DNA from: an uncultured Angelakisella sp.
GTDB taxonomy: Bacteria > Bacillota > Clostridia > Oscillospirales > Ruminococcaceae
Assembly: GCA_910585525.1 (NCBI GenBank)
Contig: CAJUFR010000004.1
Span: forward strand, 1,295-63,015
Direction: 5' to 3'
Length of the DNA stretch: 61,721 nt
Positions within the stretch are counted from its first letter, which is position 1. Each line of letters starts with the position of its first letter. Made by a program: the position numbers and the translations under genes. Below are positions 7,005 through 15,472 of this stretch, in pieces. The notes under the pieces were generated by a model, which saw nothing but the letters and a program-made list of their open reading frames with translations, was not told where the DNA came from and ran no database searches.

Positions 7005-7046
7005 CCCTTTGTTTCAACTCTTTCGGTAAAAATTAAAAACTTTTAT

Positions 7047-7082
7047 TTGACTTTTGAAACCATATATTTTATACTATGGTTT
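7047..7082 (+). promoter_or_regulatory. Promoter of the HTH gene with palindrome over the -10
   Basis: TTGACT (7047-7052), 17 bases, TATACT (7070-7075). The inverted repeat AAACCATA (7057-7064) and TATGGTTT (7075-7082) brackets the -10, which suggests autoregulation. The half-sites resemble those of the divergent operator (AAACTA). Confidence 0.75.
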
Positions 7083-7099
7083 ATAGGAGGTGGTCGACT

Positions 7100-7309
7100 G
7101 TGACAGCACGGCAAATCGTTGAGATGGTAACAGGGTATTGTGGGGTGTCAAACTCCGAGTTGGCCCGGCGCCTTGGCTGGTCTCCACAGTTACTTAATAA
7201 GCGTTTAAATACAGGGAAGTTTACGGTGGAGGAATGGGAGAAAATCGGGGAGGTCCTTGGAGCAACGGCAAGGGTCAGGTTCAAGTTCCCGGATGGCACA
7301 GAAATTTGA
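7100..7309 (+). CDS. Small HTH (XRE-like) phage regulator
   Basis: The 69-residue protein starts at GTG 7100 behind AGGAGGTGG; the upstream ATG at 7076 lies inside the promoter. Residues 8-55 form a helix-turn-helix: SNSELARRLGWSPQLLNKRL is the recognition region. The tail VRFKFPDGTEI is a short beta strand, as in small dimeric repressors. Because it faces the 6792-6926 operon across two palindromic promoters, it probably acts as the local repressor switch. This is too small for a full CI-type repressor with a cleavage domain. Confidence 0.75.
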   Translation: MTARQIVEMVTGYCGVSNSELARRLGWSPQLLNKRLNTGKFTVEEWEKIGEVLGATARVRFKFPDGTEI

Positions 7310-7324
7310 TAGTCCTAAAAAGAA

Positions 7325-7416
7325 AGCCCGAACACCTGAAAGGTGTCCGGGCGAAGGAGAACGGGAAGCGTATTCCATTGTGAGCAGGGAGGACTTTGCA
7401 CCTCCCTGCTTTTTTG
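7325..7416 (+). terminator. Hairpin plus terminator after the HTH gene
   Basis: GCCCGAACACCT pairs with AGGTGTCCGGGC (7325-7351). A second inverted repeat, AGCAGGGAGG (7383-7392) with CCTCCCTGCT (7401-7410), is followed by six T and is a good intrinsic terminator. Confidence 0.75.
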
Positions 7417-7797
7417 TACATTACAGCCCCCACATCCATCCAGGTCCGCCAAAGCCCAATGGACAGCAAAAATCCTAATCAAGCCGCTCTCCTTATGGCC
7501 GGAGTATAACATGGACTTCCTGCGGATTCTGTTAGAAAATGGGTCAAAATGAACCTTGAAATGAACCTCTAAAATTGATTTTAAGGGGTATGCACCTCAA
7601 ATGCACCTCAACTTTTTTTGTTTCATTTGGCCGTGCTTTGCCAAAGTTTATCACATGAAAAATCCCCTGAAACCGCTTGGCTCCAGGGGGTTGAAGGGAT
7701 GTTGCGGATAAATCAACGCTTGCTGAACTGGGGAGCCCGGCGGGCGGCCTTGAGGCCGTACTTCTGTGGGATACTGATGGCGAAAGGAGTGAGACGG
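7417..7797. other. Gene-free junction between prophage-like and chromosomal DNA
   Basis: No gene with a ribosome binding site is seen in these 380 bases. The stretch holds paired direct repeats (ATGAACCT at about 7551 and 7563; ATGCACCT at about 7590 and 7601). Base composition changes from mixed to strongly GC-rich near 7.7 kb. The attachment site attR is expected around here, but it cannot be proven without the left end. Confidence 0.4.
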
Positions 7798-8391
7798 ATG
7801 GACGCAAGAACCTTTGGTGGATTCGTGGCCGCCTGCCGCAGAGAGAAGGGGATGACCCAGGCGGAACTGGCGGAAAAACTACACGTCACCGACAAGGCGG
7901 TGAGCCGGTGGGAACGAGGGGTGGGTTTTCCCGACATCGCCACCCTGGAGCCCTTGGCTGCCGCCCTGGAGGTCAGCGTCCTGGAGCTGATGAAATCAGA
8001 ACGGATCGAAGCGGCCCACCTGGGCCAAGAGGAAGCGGCGGGGGTGGTACTGGATACCCTGGATGTTGCCAAAGACCAGCGACAGCGGGAGCGGAGGAAC
8101 GTCCTGGCCCTGTTGGGAGGGGTAGCTGTGGCCGACCTGGTCATCCTGCTGTTGGACAATCTGGAGTGGCAGGGCGGGGCTCTGTTCATTTGGGGAGCGG
8201 GGGTGGCTTTCCCCCTGTTCTGTCTCAGCGGGGCCCTGGCCCTGCTGGGGATGGGGGTCTGGCAGCTGGTCAACGGGCGGCCCTGGCGGAGGAGCATCCT
8301 TATCTCGGCGGGCCTGCTGTTGCTGCTGATACTCCTGTTTGTCTCCATTTTGCTGGCGGGAGCCCTGGGCCTGGGCCCGGTACCCGCCTGA
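7798..8391 (+). CDS. XRE-family regulator with C-terminal membrane domain
   Basis: The 197-residue protein starts at the ATG behind AAAGGAGTG. Residues 5-62 are a classical HTH_3 domain (GMTQAELAEKLHVTDKAVSRW, split here for length as GMTQAELAEKLH and VTDKAVSRW; then LEVSVLELM). A charged linker follows, and residues 100-195 hold three or four hydrophobic segments (VAVADLVILLL, WGAGVAFPLFCLSGALALLG, LISAGLLLLLILLFVS). Such membrane-tethered XRE proteins are frequent in Clostridia and are thought to couple transcription to membrane state, but the ligand is unknown. It is the first gene of the chromosomal GC level. Confidence 0.8.
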   Translation: MDARTFGGFVAACRREKGMTQAELAEKLHVTDKAVSRWERGVGFPDIATLEPLAAALEVSVLELMKSERIEAAHLGQEEAAGVVLDTLDVAKDQRQRERRNVLALLGGVAVADLVILLLDNLEWQGGALFIWGAGVAFPLFCLSGALALLGMGVWQLVNGRPWRRSILISAGLLLLLILLFVSILLAGALGLGPVPA

Positions 8392-8451
8392 CCCCCTGGC
8401 ATGAAAAACAGCGTCCCGGCATACCCTTTTTTCAGAGAGGGGGCGGCCGGG

Positions 8452-9480
8452 ATGCTGTTTTGCTGTATCGGTAGGAAGCGGTTCTGGGGGGCGGCCCTGG
8501 GGCTGGCCCTGGCGGTAGTGGCCGGGGCGGCGGTGGTCCGGGGGGTGGCCGCCCCGGAGAAGAAGTTCATCCGCTGGGTGGACTTTGGCCCCACTACCTC
8601 CGCCCTTTCCGCCGCCCTGGAGCGGGACGTCAAAAGCCACCGGGAGCCGGAGGAAGGGAAGCTGCCGGTGGACTGGGTGGAGCTGCTGGCCTGTCTGGGG
8701 GCCCGGTATGGCGGGGACTTCTCTCATTATAAGGAAGCCCACCTCCGGGACACCGCCGCCGCCCTGGCGGAGGGCAAACGCCCCGCCGAGATGCTGGGCA
8801 AGGGCCCGGACCAATACTATGACTATTATATGGAAGCCTACGGGGCGGTGCTGGAGGGGCTGGTGGGGGACTACCTTCTGGAGGAGCCGGACCCCAACGA
8901 CCCGGAAAAGCTGATCCAGACCGCCGGGTACGGCCTTATCGGCTTCTGCCCCATCGCCCGGGGGTACGGCTACAGCCACTACGACGACTTCGGGGCGGGG
9001 CGGTCCTACGGCTACAAAAGGAAGCACCTGGGCAACGACCTGATGGCCCCGGTGGGCACCCCGGTGGTGGCGGTGGAGGGGGGCATCGTGGAGGCCGCCG
9101 GCTGGAACCAGTACGGAGGCTGGCGAGTGGGCATCCGTTCCCTGGACGGCAAGCGGTACTGGTACTACGCCCACCTGCGCAAGGGCCACCCCTTCGCCCA
9201 GGGGGTCACCGAGGGTGCCCGGGTGGAGGCGGGGCAGGTCATCGGCTACGTGGGGATGACCGGCTACAGCGCCACCCCGGACACCAACGGCATGAGCGCC
9301 CCCCACCTCCACTTCGGTCTCCAACTCATCTTCGATGAGAGCCAGAAGGAGGGCAACGGGGAGATATGGGTGGATGTCTACCACCTGGTGAACCTCCTGG
9401 AGGGCCGCCGCTGCACGGTGGTGCCGGGGGAGGAGAAGGGTGAGTACCGGCGCAAATACCAGCTGATACCATTGGAATAA
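8452..9480 (+). CDS. Membrane-anchored M23 metallopeptidase
   Basis: The 342-residue protein starts at the ATG behind GAGAGGGGG; an ATG at 8401 in frame lacks a site. A hydrophobic anchor lies at about residues 11-33. The middle has a helical segment, and the last half is an M23/LytM domain with the zinc motif HLGNDLMAPVG, WYYAHLRKG and SAPHLHFGLQ, so the catalytic residues are intact. M23 enzymes cut peptidoglycan cross-links. The following deacetylase gene is 16 bases downstream, suggesting one cell-wall operon. Confidence 0.85.
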   Translation: MLFCCIGRKRFWGAALGLALAVVAGAAVVRGVAAPEKKFIRWVDFGPTTSALSAALERDVKSHREPEEGKLPVDWVELLACLGARYGGDFSHYKEAHLRDTAAALAEGKRPAEMLGKGPDQYYDYYMEAYGAVLEGLVGDYLLEEPDPNDPEKLIQTAGYGLIGFCPIARGYGYSHYDDFGAGRSYGYKRKHLGNDLMAPVGTPVVAVEGGIVEAAGWNQYGGWRVGIRSLDGKRYWYYAHLRKGHPFAQGVTEGARVEAGQVIGYVGMTGYSATPDTNGMSAPHLHFGLQLIFDESQKEGNGEIWVDVYHLVNLLEGRRCTVVPGEEKGEYRRKYQLIPLE

Positions 9481-9496
9481 AGGGGGCTGACCGGAT

Positions 9497-10390
9497 ATGT
9501 TACGACGTGTCCCGGTGTTTTTACGTTTGGCGTTGGTCTTTGCCATCACCGCCGGGGTGGTGTGGGGGACCTGGTATGTGGAGAACAGGGGGGACCCGGA
9601 GGCCCGGGCGGTGGTTTCCGCCGTGGACGCCGCCCAGCGTCCCATCGACCTGCCGGTGCTGATGTACCACAGCATCAACAGCAGGGAGAGCAAGGCGGGG
9701 GATTACGTCATCACCCCCGGGGCGCTGCGGGGGGACCTGGAGTGGCTCCAGAAGAACGGCTACCACACCGTGGTGGTCCAGGACCTGCTGAACTACGTGG
9801 AGCAGGGGACGCCGCTGCCGGAAAAGCCGGTGATGATCACCTTCGACGACGGCTACTACAACAACTACCTCAACGCCTTCCCCCTCCTCCAGGAGTTCCA
9901 GATGAAGGCGGTGATCTCCATTATCGTGTCCGAGACCGACAAGTATTCGGAACTGGATGAAAACCGGGAGAACTACTCCCACCTCACCTGGCCCCAGATA
10001 CAGGAGATGATGGATTCCGGCCTGATCGAGTTCCAGAACCACAGCTACAGCCTGCACAAGAGCAGCAAAAACGGCCGCAAGGGCATCGGCAAAAAGAAAG
10101 GGGAATCCACCGACGACTACCAGCACGTCATCCGGGAGGACATCGAAAAGGGGCAGCTTCGCTTTGTGGAGATGACCGGCTACGCCCCCACCGCCTTCAC
10201 CTACCCCTTCGGCACCGTCAGCGAGGACAGCTACCCGGTGCTGGAGGAACTGGGCTTCCGGGCCACCCTGGACGCCCAGGGGAAGCCCTTCCGCCTGACC
10301 CGTGACCCCGCCTGCCTGGTGCGCATCCCCCGGTACAACCGCCCCTGGGGCAAGACGGCCCAGCAGATCATCGAGAAGGCCATGGGGTAG
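9497..10390 (+). CDS. Polysaccharide deacetylase
   Basis: The 297-residue protein has an N-terminal membrane anchor (residues 6-27) and a NodB-type domain. PVLMYHSIN is motif 0, VMITFDDGYYNN carries the catalytic Asp and the zinc Asp, and FQNHSYSLH supplies the zinc histidines. FTYPFGTVSED is the next motif. It likely removes acetyl groups from peptidoglycan or another surface glycan. It lies in an operon with the M23 peptidase. Confidence 0.88.
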   Translation: MLRRVPVFLRLALVFAITAGVVWGTWYVENRGDPEARAVVSAVDAAQRPIDLPVLMYHSINSRESKAGDYVITPGALRGDLEWLQKNGYHTVVVQDLLNYVEQGTPLPEKPVMITFDDGYYNNYLNAFPLLQEFQMKAVISIIVSETDKYSELDENRENYSHLTWPQIQEMMDSGLIEFQNHSYSLHKSSKNGRKGIGKKKGESTDDYQHVIREDIEKGQLRFVEMTGYAPTAFTYPFGTVSEDSYPVLEELGFRATLDAQGKPFRLTRDPACLVRIPRYNRPWGKTAQQIIEKAMG

Positions 10391-10392
10391 GG

Positions 10393-10427
10393 AAGGCCGC
10401 GCTCCGGGAGAGGAGCGCGGCCTTTTG
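10393..10427. terminator. Bidirectional terminator between convergent genes
   Basis: AAGGCCGCGCTCC (10393-10405) pairs with GGAGCGCGGCCTT (10412-10424). A T run follows on the plus strand and AA precedes it for the minus-strand gene. Confidence 0.85.
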
Positions 10428-10435
10428 CCGTCCGG

Positions 10436-11983
10436 TCACCTGTCGTCCCCAATGGAATCGGTGACGGTGACCACCACTGTCTTTTCGTAGCAGGAGAAGA
10501 TCTCCTCCAGCCGTGCCTTGTCCGGGGCCTTGGTGAAAAGGCTCACCGCCGGAACGATGACCAGCCCCGCTATCATGCAGAAGGCGCCGGCGTTGATGGG
10601 GGACTGGAGCAGCGCCGGGAAACGCTGGCGCCAGAAGATGTTGGCCAGCATCACCAGGGTGGAGAAAAGGAAGCTGGCCCAGCAGGCCGCCCGGGTGGCG
10701 CCCTTCCAGTAGAGGCCGTAGAGGAAGGGGGCCAGGAACGCCCCGGCCAGCGCCCCCCAGGAGACCCCCATCAGCTGGGCGATGAAGGTGACGTTGGAGC
10801 GGTACTGGACGATGGCCAGCACCACCGAGATGAGGATGAACACCACCACCAGGCCCCGCATCCAGGCCACCTGGCGCTTCTCGTCCATCTCCTTGATGAT
10901 GTTGCCCTTGATGAAGTCCAGCGTCAGGGTGGAACTGGAGGTGAGCACCAGGGAGGAGAGGGTGGACATGGAGGCGGAGAGCACCAGGATCACCACGATG
11001 GCGATGAGAAGGGCCGGCAGGCCGGAGAGCATGGCGGGGATGACCGAATCATAGCCCTCCGCCGCGATGTCGACACGGTCGGAGAACAGCCGCCCGAAGC
11101 CCCCCAGGAAGTAGCAGCCCCCCGCCACCACCAGGGCAAAGACGGTGGAGATCACCGTCCCCTTGCTGATGGCGGCCTCGCTTTTGATGGCGTAGAACTT
11201 CTGGACCATCTGGGGCAGGCCCCAGGTGCCCAGGCTGGTGAGGATGACCACCCCCAGCAGGTTCACCGGGTCGGGGCCGAAGAAGGAGGCGTAGACCCCG
11301 GGAACGGCGCTGTCCCCCTGGACCCGGGCCAGCTTCTCCAGGGCCAGGAGGAAGCCGCCCTGGCTCTGGAGCACCGCCAGGATCACCGCCACGATGCCGG
11401 CCAGCATGATGATGCCCTGGATGAAGTCGTTGATGGCGGTGGCCATGTATCCCCCGGCGATGACGTAGATGGCGGTGAGCACCGCCATGACGGCGACACA
11501 GACCGAGTAATCGATGTCAAAGGCCATGCCGAACAGCCGGGACAGGCCGTTATAAAGGGAGGCGGTGTAGGGGATGAGAAAGATAAAGATGATGGCGGAG
11601 GCGCAAAGCTTCAGCGCCTTGCTGCCGAACCGCTTGCCGAAGAACTCCGGCATGGTGGCGCTGTCCAGGTGCTGGGTCATCACCCGGGTGCGGCGGCCCA
11701 GCACCACCCAGGCCAGGAGGGAGCCCAAAAAGGCGTTGCCCAGCCCCGCCCAGGTGGCGGCGATGCCGTACTTCCAGCCGAACTGCCCGGCGTAGCCCAC
11801 AAACACCACCGCCGAAAAATAACTGGTGCCGTAGGCGAAGGCGGTGAGCCAGGGGCCCACGCTCCGCCCCCCCAGGACGAAGCCGTTGACATCGGTGGCG
11901 TGGCTGCGGCAGTAAAGGCCGATGCCCACCATCATGCCGAAGAATATCACCAGAAGGACCATTTTGACCATCATATCTGCCAT
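10436..11983 (-). CDS. Sodium:solute symporter (SSS family)
   Basis: The 515-residue integral membrane protein has about thirteen hydrophobic segments and the SSS hallmarks: GFVLGGRSVGPWLTAFAYG, SYFSAVVFVGYAGQFGWKYG and IAGGYMATAINDFIQGIIM. The family couples Na+ entry to uptake of proline, pantothenate, sugars or short monocarboxylates. It lies 45 bases downstream of an acyl-CoA ligase in the same direction, so the substrate may be the carboxylate that the ligase activates (inference). GGAGCG precedes the ATG. Confidence 0.88.
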   Translation of the reverse strand: MADMMVKMVLLVIFFGMMVGIGLYCRSHATDVNGFVLGGRSVGPWLTAFAYGTSYFSAVVFVGYAGQFGWKYGIAATWAGLGNAFLGSLLAWVVLGRRTRVMTQHLDSATMPEFFGKRFGSKALKLCASAIIFIFLIPYTASLYNGLSRLFGMAFDIDYSVCVAVMAVLTAIYVIAGGYMATAINDFIQGIIMLAGIVAVILAVLQSQGGFLLALEKLARVQGDSAVPGVYASFFGPDPVNLLGVVILTSLGTWGLPQMVQKFYAIKSEAAISKGTVISTVFALVVAGGCYFLGGFGRLFSDRVDIAAEGYDSVIPAMLSGLPALLIAIVVILVLSASMSTLSSLVLTSSSTLTLDFIKGNIIKEMDEKRQVAWMRGLVVVFILISVVLAIVQYRSNVTFIAQLMGVSWGALAGAFLAPFLYGLYWKGATRAACWASFLFSTLVMLANIFWRQRFPALLQSPINAGAFCMIAGLVIVPAVSLFTKAPDKARLEEIFSCYEKTVVVTVTDSIGDDR

Positions 11984-12028
11984 GACCGTTCGCTCCTTTT
12001 CGTTGGCGCCCGGTAAATGCCGGAACGC

Positions 12029-13666
12029 TTAGTTGGTGGTTTGGGATTCCACAAGGCGTCCGTGGCAGTATCGCTCCCGCAGCACCGGCTTTTCGATCTT
12101 GCCGGTGGGGTTGCGGGGGACCTGGTCAAAGATGACACGCCGGGGGCGCTTGTACCGGGGCAGTTCCTGGCAGAAGGCTTCGACCTCCTCCCGGGTGAGG
12201 GTCATCCCCTCCTTTACCTGGATGATGGCGGCGGCGATCTCCCCCAGACGGGGGTCGGGGAGGCCGATCACCGCCACGTCGCTGATCTTGTCATGGCGGC
12301 GCAAAAAGTCCTCGATCTGCACCGGGTAGAGGTTTTCGCCGCCGGAGATGACCACGTCCTTCTTCCGGTCCACCAGGAAGATGAAGCCGTCCTCGTCCTG
12401 CCGGGCCATGTCCCCGGTGCAGAGCCAGCCGTCCTTGAGGATCTCGGCGGTGGCCTGGGGATTTTTGTAGTAGCAGAGCATCACCCCGGGGCCCTTTACC
12501 GCCAGTTCCCCGATCTGGCCCTGGGCCACCGGGCGGCCTTCCTCGTCGATGATCTTGGCCTCCCACAGGTAGCCGGGGATGCCGATGGCCCCTACCTTGT
12601 GGATGTTCTCCACCCCCAGGTGGACGCAGCCGGGGCCGATGGATTCGCTGAGACCGTAGTTGGTGTCGTACTGGTGGTGGGGGAAGATGCTCTTCCAGCG
12701 TTTGATGAGGCTGGGGGGCACCGGCTGGGCCCCGATGTGCATCAGCCGCCACTGGTCCAGGAGGTAGTGGTCCAGCTTCACCCGGCCGGACTCGACGGCG
12801 TCCAGCAGGTCCTGGGCCCAGGGCACCAGCAGCCAGACGATGGTGCACTTCTCCTCGGTGACCGCCCGGAGGATCCACTCCGGGGTGACCCCCCGCAGCA
12901 GCACCGCCCGGCTGCCGGAAAGGAGACTGCCGAACCAGTGCATCTTGGCGCCGGTGTGGTAGAGGGGCGGGATGCAGAGAAAGACGTCCTCCCGGGTCTG
13001 GCCGTGGTGGGCCTGCTCGGTCTGGCAGGAGCTGACCAGCGCCCGGTGGTCGTGGAGGATGGCCTTGGGGAAGCCGGTGGTGCCGGAGGAAAAATAGATG
13101 GCGGCGTGGTCGCCCTCGGAGAGGGCCACCGGCGGCGGCCCGGAGGAGCAGAAGCCCAGCATCCCCATGCCGTCCTCGGTGTAAGCCGGCTTATCCCGCC
13201 CCACAAAGAACATGGTATGGACCCGGGGCAGCTGCCCGGCGATGGCGTCCATCCGCTCCACAAACTCGGGGCCGAAGAGCAGTATCTCCACGTCCGCCAA
13301 CTCCAGGCAATACTGTATCTCCTCGGAGGAGTAGCGGAAGTTCAGCGGCACGGCGACGCACCCGGCCTTGAGGATGCCGAAGTAGAAGGGGAGCCACTCC
13401 AGGCAGTTCATCAGCAGGATGCCCACCTTGGTCCCCCGGGGGGTGCCCCGACTGAGGAGCAGGTTGGCGAACCGGTTGGCCTGCCGGTCGAAGTCCTTCC
13501 AGGAGATGGCCCTGCGGTAGGGGGCGTCAGGGAGGGCGTTTTCAATAAGGCTGGCCTCCCGCCATGTGACCGCCCGGTCACGCTCCTCCGAGGGGTTGAC
13601 CTCCACCAACGCCGTTTCCGGCCCGTAGAGCCTGGCGTTGCGCTCCAGAAATTCCGTGATGACCAT
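12029..13666 (-). CDS. AMP-forming acyl-CoA ligase
   Basis: The 545-residue enzyme belongs to the ANL superfamily and forms an acyl-CoA through an acyl-AMP. IYFSSGTTGFPKAILHDH is the P-loop, YGLSESIGPG the A5 motif, TGDMARQDEDGF A7, GGENLYP A8, and PTGKIEKPVLRERY carries the catalytic lysine near the end. The layout is closer to the fatty/cyclohexanecarboxylate/carnitine-CoA ligase branch than to the ligases at 44.7 and 56.8 kb. GGAGG precedes the ATG. No T-box precedes it. It is the first gene of an operon with the Na+ symporter. The substrate is unknown. Confidence 0.85.
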   Translation of the reverse strand: MVITEFLERNARLYGPETALVEVNPSEERDRAVTWREASLIENALPDAPYRRAISWKDFDRQANRFANLLLSRGTPRGTKVGILLMNCLEWLPFYFGILKAGCVAVPLNFRYSSEEIQYCLELADVEILLFGPEFVERMDAIAGQLPRVHTMFFVGRDKPAYTEDGMGMLGFCSSGPPPVALSEGDHAAIYFSSGTTGFPKAILHDHRALVSSCQTEQAHHGQTREDVFLCIPPLYHTGAKMHWFGSLLSGSRAVLLRGVTPEWILRAVTEEKCTIVWLLVPWAQDLLDAVESGRVKLDHYLLDQWRLMHIGAQPVPPSLIKRWKSIFPHHQYDTNYGLSESIGPGCVHLGVENIHKVGAIGIPGYLWEAKIIDEEGRPVAQGQIGELAVKGPGVMLCYYKNPQATAEILKDGWLCTGDMARQDEDGFIFLVDRKKDVVISGGENLYPVQIEDFLRRHDKISDVAVIGLPDPRLGEIAAAIIQVKEGMTLTREEVEAFCQELPRYKRPRRVIFDQVPRNPTGKIEKPVLRERYCHGRLVESQTTN

Positions 13667-13833
13667 CTTCCGTTCCTCCAGATTTTTATGATGTTTTGTT
13701 CAAAGGGGTGTTTTTTTGAAAGGGGATAGGGGGTATGCGATACACTTTATCACTTTTAATGGTTAAAGTCAAGGGGGATGGGGGAATTCTTTTGCTTCGG
13801 TGGTACTTGCTTTCGAGTTCCGCGGGATGGTAT

Positions 13834-13876
13834 GAAAAGGCCCGGGGTCGCCAATAGTACCCCGGGCCTTTATCCT
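13834..13876. terminator. Intrinsic terminator
   Basis: AAAGGCCCGGGGT pairs with ACCCCGGGCCTTT around a 10-base loop (13834-13870). It lies between two minus-strand genes, so it probably ends transcription of the 13918-14433 gene (AAA on the left gives the T run on the minus strand). Confidence 0.75.
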
Positions 13877-13917
13877 GTTCTTTTTCCTTTGCCGATATTT
13901 TTTGCCCTCGTTCCCCG

Positions 13918-14433
13918 TCACCGCGCGATATAACTCCGAATAATATCCCGCACCCGGTCCTCGTCGTCGATCATCAACAATATATAATAATCCCCCCGCT
14001 GATAGATCGACCCGTTCACCGCCAGGGAGTAGGAATCAAAAACATCGAAGTTGCGGAAGAGGTTGATGCGGGAGGCTTTGATGGTCTCCAGGCACTCCCG
14101 GACGTCGTCCTCGTGGCCGGGGCGGGGGCGGATGAAGATGACGTCGGCGATGCCGAACCGCCCGTTGGTGTACCGCCCGTGGACTGACAGCCAGTGGATG
14201 GGGTCAAGGCCGAACTCGTCCACCAGCTTCTGGCTGGTGGCCTCCTGGACACCCAGGATCTTCACGTCAAAGTAAATCTCCGCCAGAGCCTCCTCCGGGC
14301 CGTTGCCCTCCACCTCCTGGACCTCCTCTTCGTTCTGCTGGGCGGTGGGGAGCTGGTACTGGGGCTGGAAGCCCTGGAGGGCGAAGAGTATCACCAGGAT
14401 GATGCAGGAAAAGATAAGGAGCAGACGCTGCAA
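13918..14433 (-). CDS. Membrane-anchored DUF4358-like protein
   Basis: The 171-residue protein has an N-terminal signal anchor (residues 4-22), an acidic linker (QQNEEEVQEVEGNGPEEALAE in part) and a compact domain with ADVIFIRPRPG, VRECLETIKASRI and RGDYYILLMIDDEDRVRDII. This pattern of a residue-counting helix followed by a YYILLMIDD strand fits the DUF4358 family of Clostridia lipoprotein-like proteins. No cysteine lipobox is present. The role is unknown, probably at the outer face of the membrane. Confidence 0.6.
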   Translation of the reverse strand: MQRLLLIFSCIILVILFALQGFQPQYQLPTAQQNEEEVQEVEGNGPEEALAEIYFDVKILGVQEATSQKLVDEFGLDPIHWLSVHGRYTNGRFGIADVIFIRPRPGHEDDVRECLETIKASRINLFRNFDVFDSYSLAVNGSIYQRGDYYILLMIDDEDRVRDIIRSYIAR

Positions 14434-14577
14434 GCCGCCACCGCCTTTCTGAAAAGATAGCGAAGATATTCCTTGTACATTATACCGTTTTCCCGTATGC
14501 TGTCAAGAAACAGGATGTTAAAAATCCGAGAATATCCGGGAAAGGTTGGAAAATCAGGATTTTTGTGCTACAATAAC

Positions 14578-14666
14578 GGCGTGCCGCCGCTGTCATGCCC
14601 TGCACGGCCTTCGGCCTTACCCTGCGCCAGGTTCTTAGCGGGTGTCTGGAGTCTTGGGCGGTCTTA
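14578..14666 (+). repeat. Dispersed repeat, copy A
   Basis: This 89-base stretch is a diverged copy of 53786-53872. The best conserved part is TCATGCCCTGCACGGCC followed by TTCGGCCTTACCC; the next 40 bases match at about two thirds of positions (for example GCCTGGAG/GTCTGGAG and CTTGGGC). GGCCTTCGGCC inside it is palindromic. No reading frame is conserved. It is likely one member of a genome-wide intergenic repeat. Confidence 0.75.
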
Positions 14667-14674
14667 TGCTATAA

Positions 14675-14838
14675 TAGGGTGTGTCCCTAAAGTCTTGGCA
14701 CCTGTCTTTTTCTACAAGGAGAGAGCGCTTGCCGCGTCGAAAATGCTCGGAATACATACAGTATTCCTTGCGCTTTTCTCCTTGCAATCACTCCCCCCTT
14801 GCGAAAAATCCAGGCACCCCGACTTTAGGGACACCCTA
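14675..14838. repeat. 164-base palindromic (MITE-like) element
   Basis: The ends are inverted repeats: TAGGGTGTGTCCCTAAAGTC (14675-14694) against GACTTTAGGGACACCCTA (14821-14838), with two extra bases in the left arm. Pairing continues inward imperfectly (TTTTTCTACAAGGAG against CTCCTTGCAATC) to a central GGAATAC-ATACA-GTATTCC hairpin. The centre and right arm resemble the element at 47003-47192. It sits directly upstream of the NERD gene. Confidence 0.75.
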
Positions 14839-14866
14839 GGAACAACACAGATGGAGGGACACGACC

Positions 14867-15472
14867 TTGAACGAGTTGGACATTTTCTTTTGGGGCATGA
14901 TGATCCTGTCGGGGCTGGCGGTGATGCTGGCCATCTACCGCGCCAATGTGAGGAACCACCACAGCGAGCGGACCAAAAAGGATATCGCCAAGACGTTGCG
15001 CTCCATGGCCCCCCTGCGGGAGTGGAAGGTGCTGGACGATATCACCCTCACCGACAAGAAGGGGGAGGTCACCGCCGATCACCTGGTCATCGGGCCCTTC
15101 GGGGTGCTGGCCCTCACCGATCTCCACCGCCGGGGCGGCTACTACGGGGAACTGCGGGATGAGGAATGGGTCCTCTCCACCGGCGGGGAGGACAAGGTGG
15201 AGACGCTGCGGATGAAGGTCCCCAGCCCAGTGAAGAACAACGAGCGGTTCGTGGCCGCCTTCCGGGCCCTCCTCACCCGGGGGGAGGTGTACAACGTCCC
15301 GGTGGAGGCCCTCTGCCCGGTGACCCAAAGCAAGATCGAGGTCTATGTCACCGGGGCCGGCGCCACGGTGGTGGAACGGGGCAAGCTGCGGGAGACCCTG
15401 GGCCGGCAAAAATACCAGAAGGACAACGGGGTGGACACCGAAAAGGTTGCCGCCCTGGTGGCGAAAAAATGA
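14867..15472 (+). CDS. Membrane-anchored NERD-domain protein
   Basis: The 201-residue protein starts at TTG 14867, nine bases past GGAGGG; no better start is in frame. It has one N-terminal membrane helix (residues 6-24). Residues 50-130 match the NERD (nuclease-related) domain: DHLVIGPFGVLALTDLH, GGYYGELRDEEW, then a conserved lysine-containing segment. NERD proteins are nuclease-fold proteins whose cellular role is mostly unproven. The stop codon overlaps the next start (ATGA). Confidence 0.75.
   Translation: MNELDIFFWGMMILSGLAVMLAIYRANVRNHHSERTKKDIAKTLRSMAPLREWKVLDDITLTDKKGEVTADHLVIGPFGVLALTDLHRRGGYYGELRDEEWVLSTGGEDKVETLRMKVPSPVKNNERFVAAFRALLTRGEVYNVPVEALCPVTQSKIEVYVTGAGATVVERGKLRETLGRQKYQKDNGVDTEKVAALVAKK

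Noticed and set aside
12017..13729. Long plus-strand open frame opposite the acyl-CoA ligase
   Set aside because: The minus strand encodes all ANL motifs. The plus frame is low-complexity His/Val/Gly/Ala without any family and without a start site.
12029..13833. A T-box in front of the third acyl-CoA ligase
   Set aside because: The upstream stretch (13667-13833) has neither the GGTGGTACC motif nor a leader-type terminator next to the gene.
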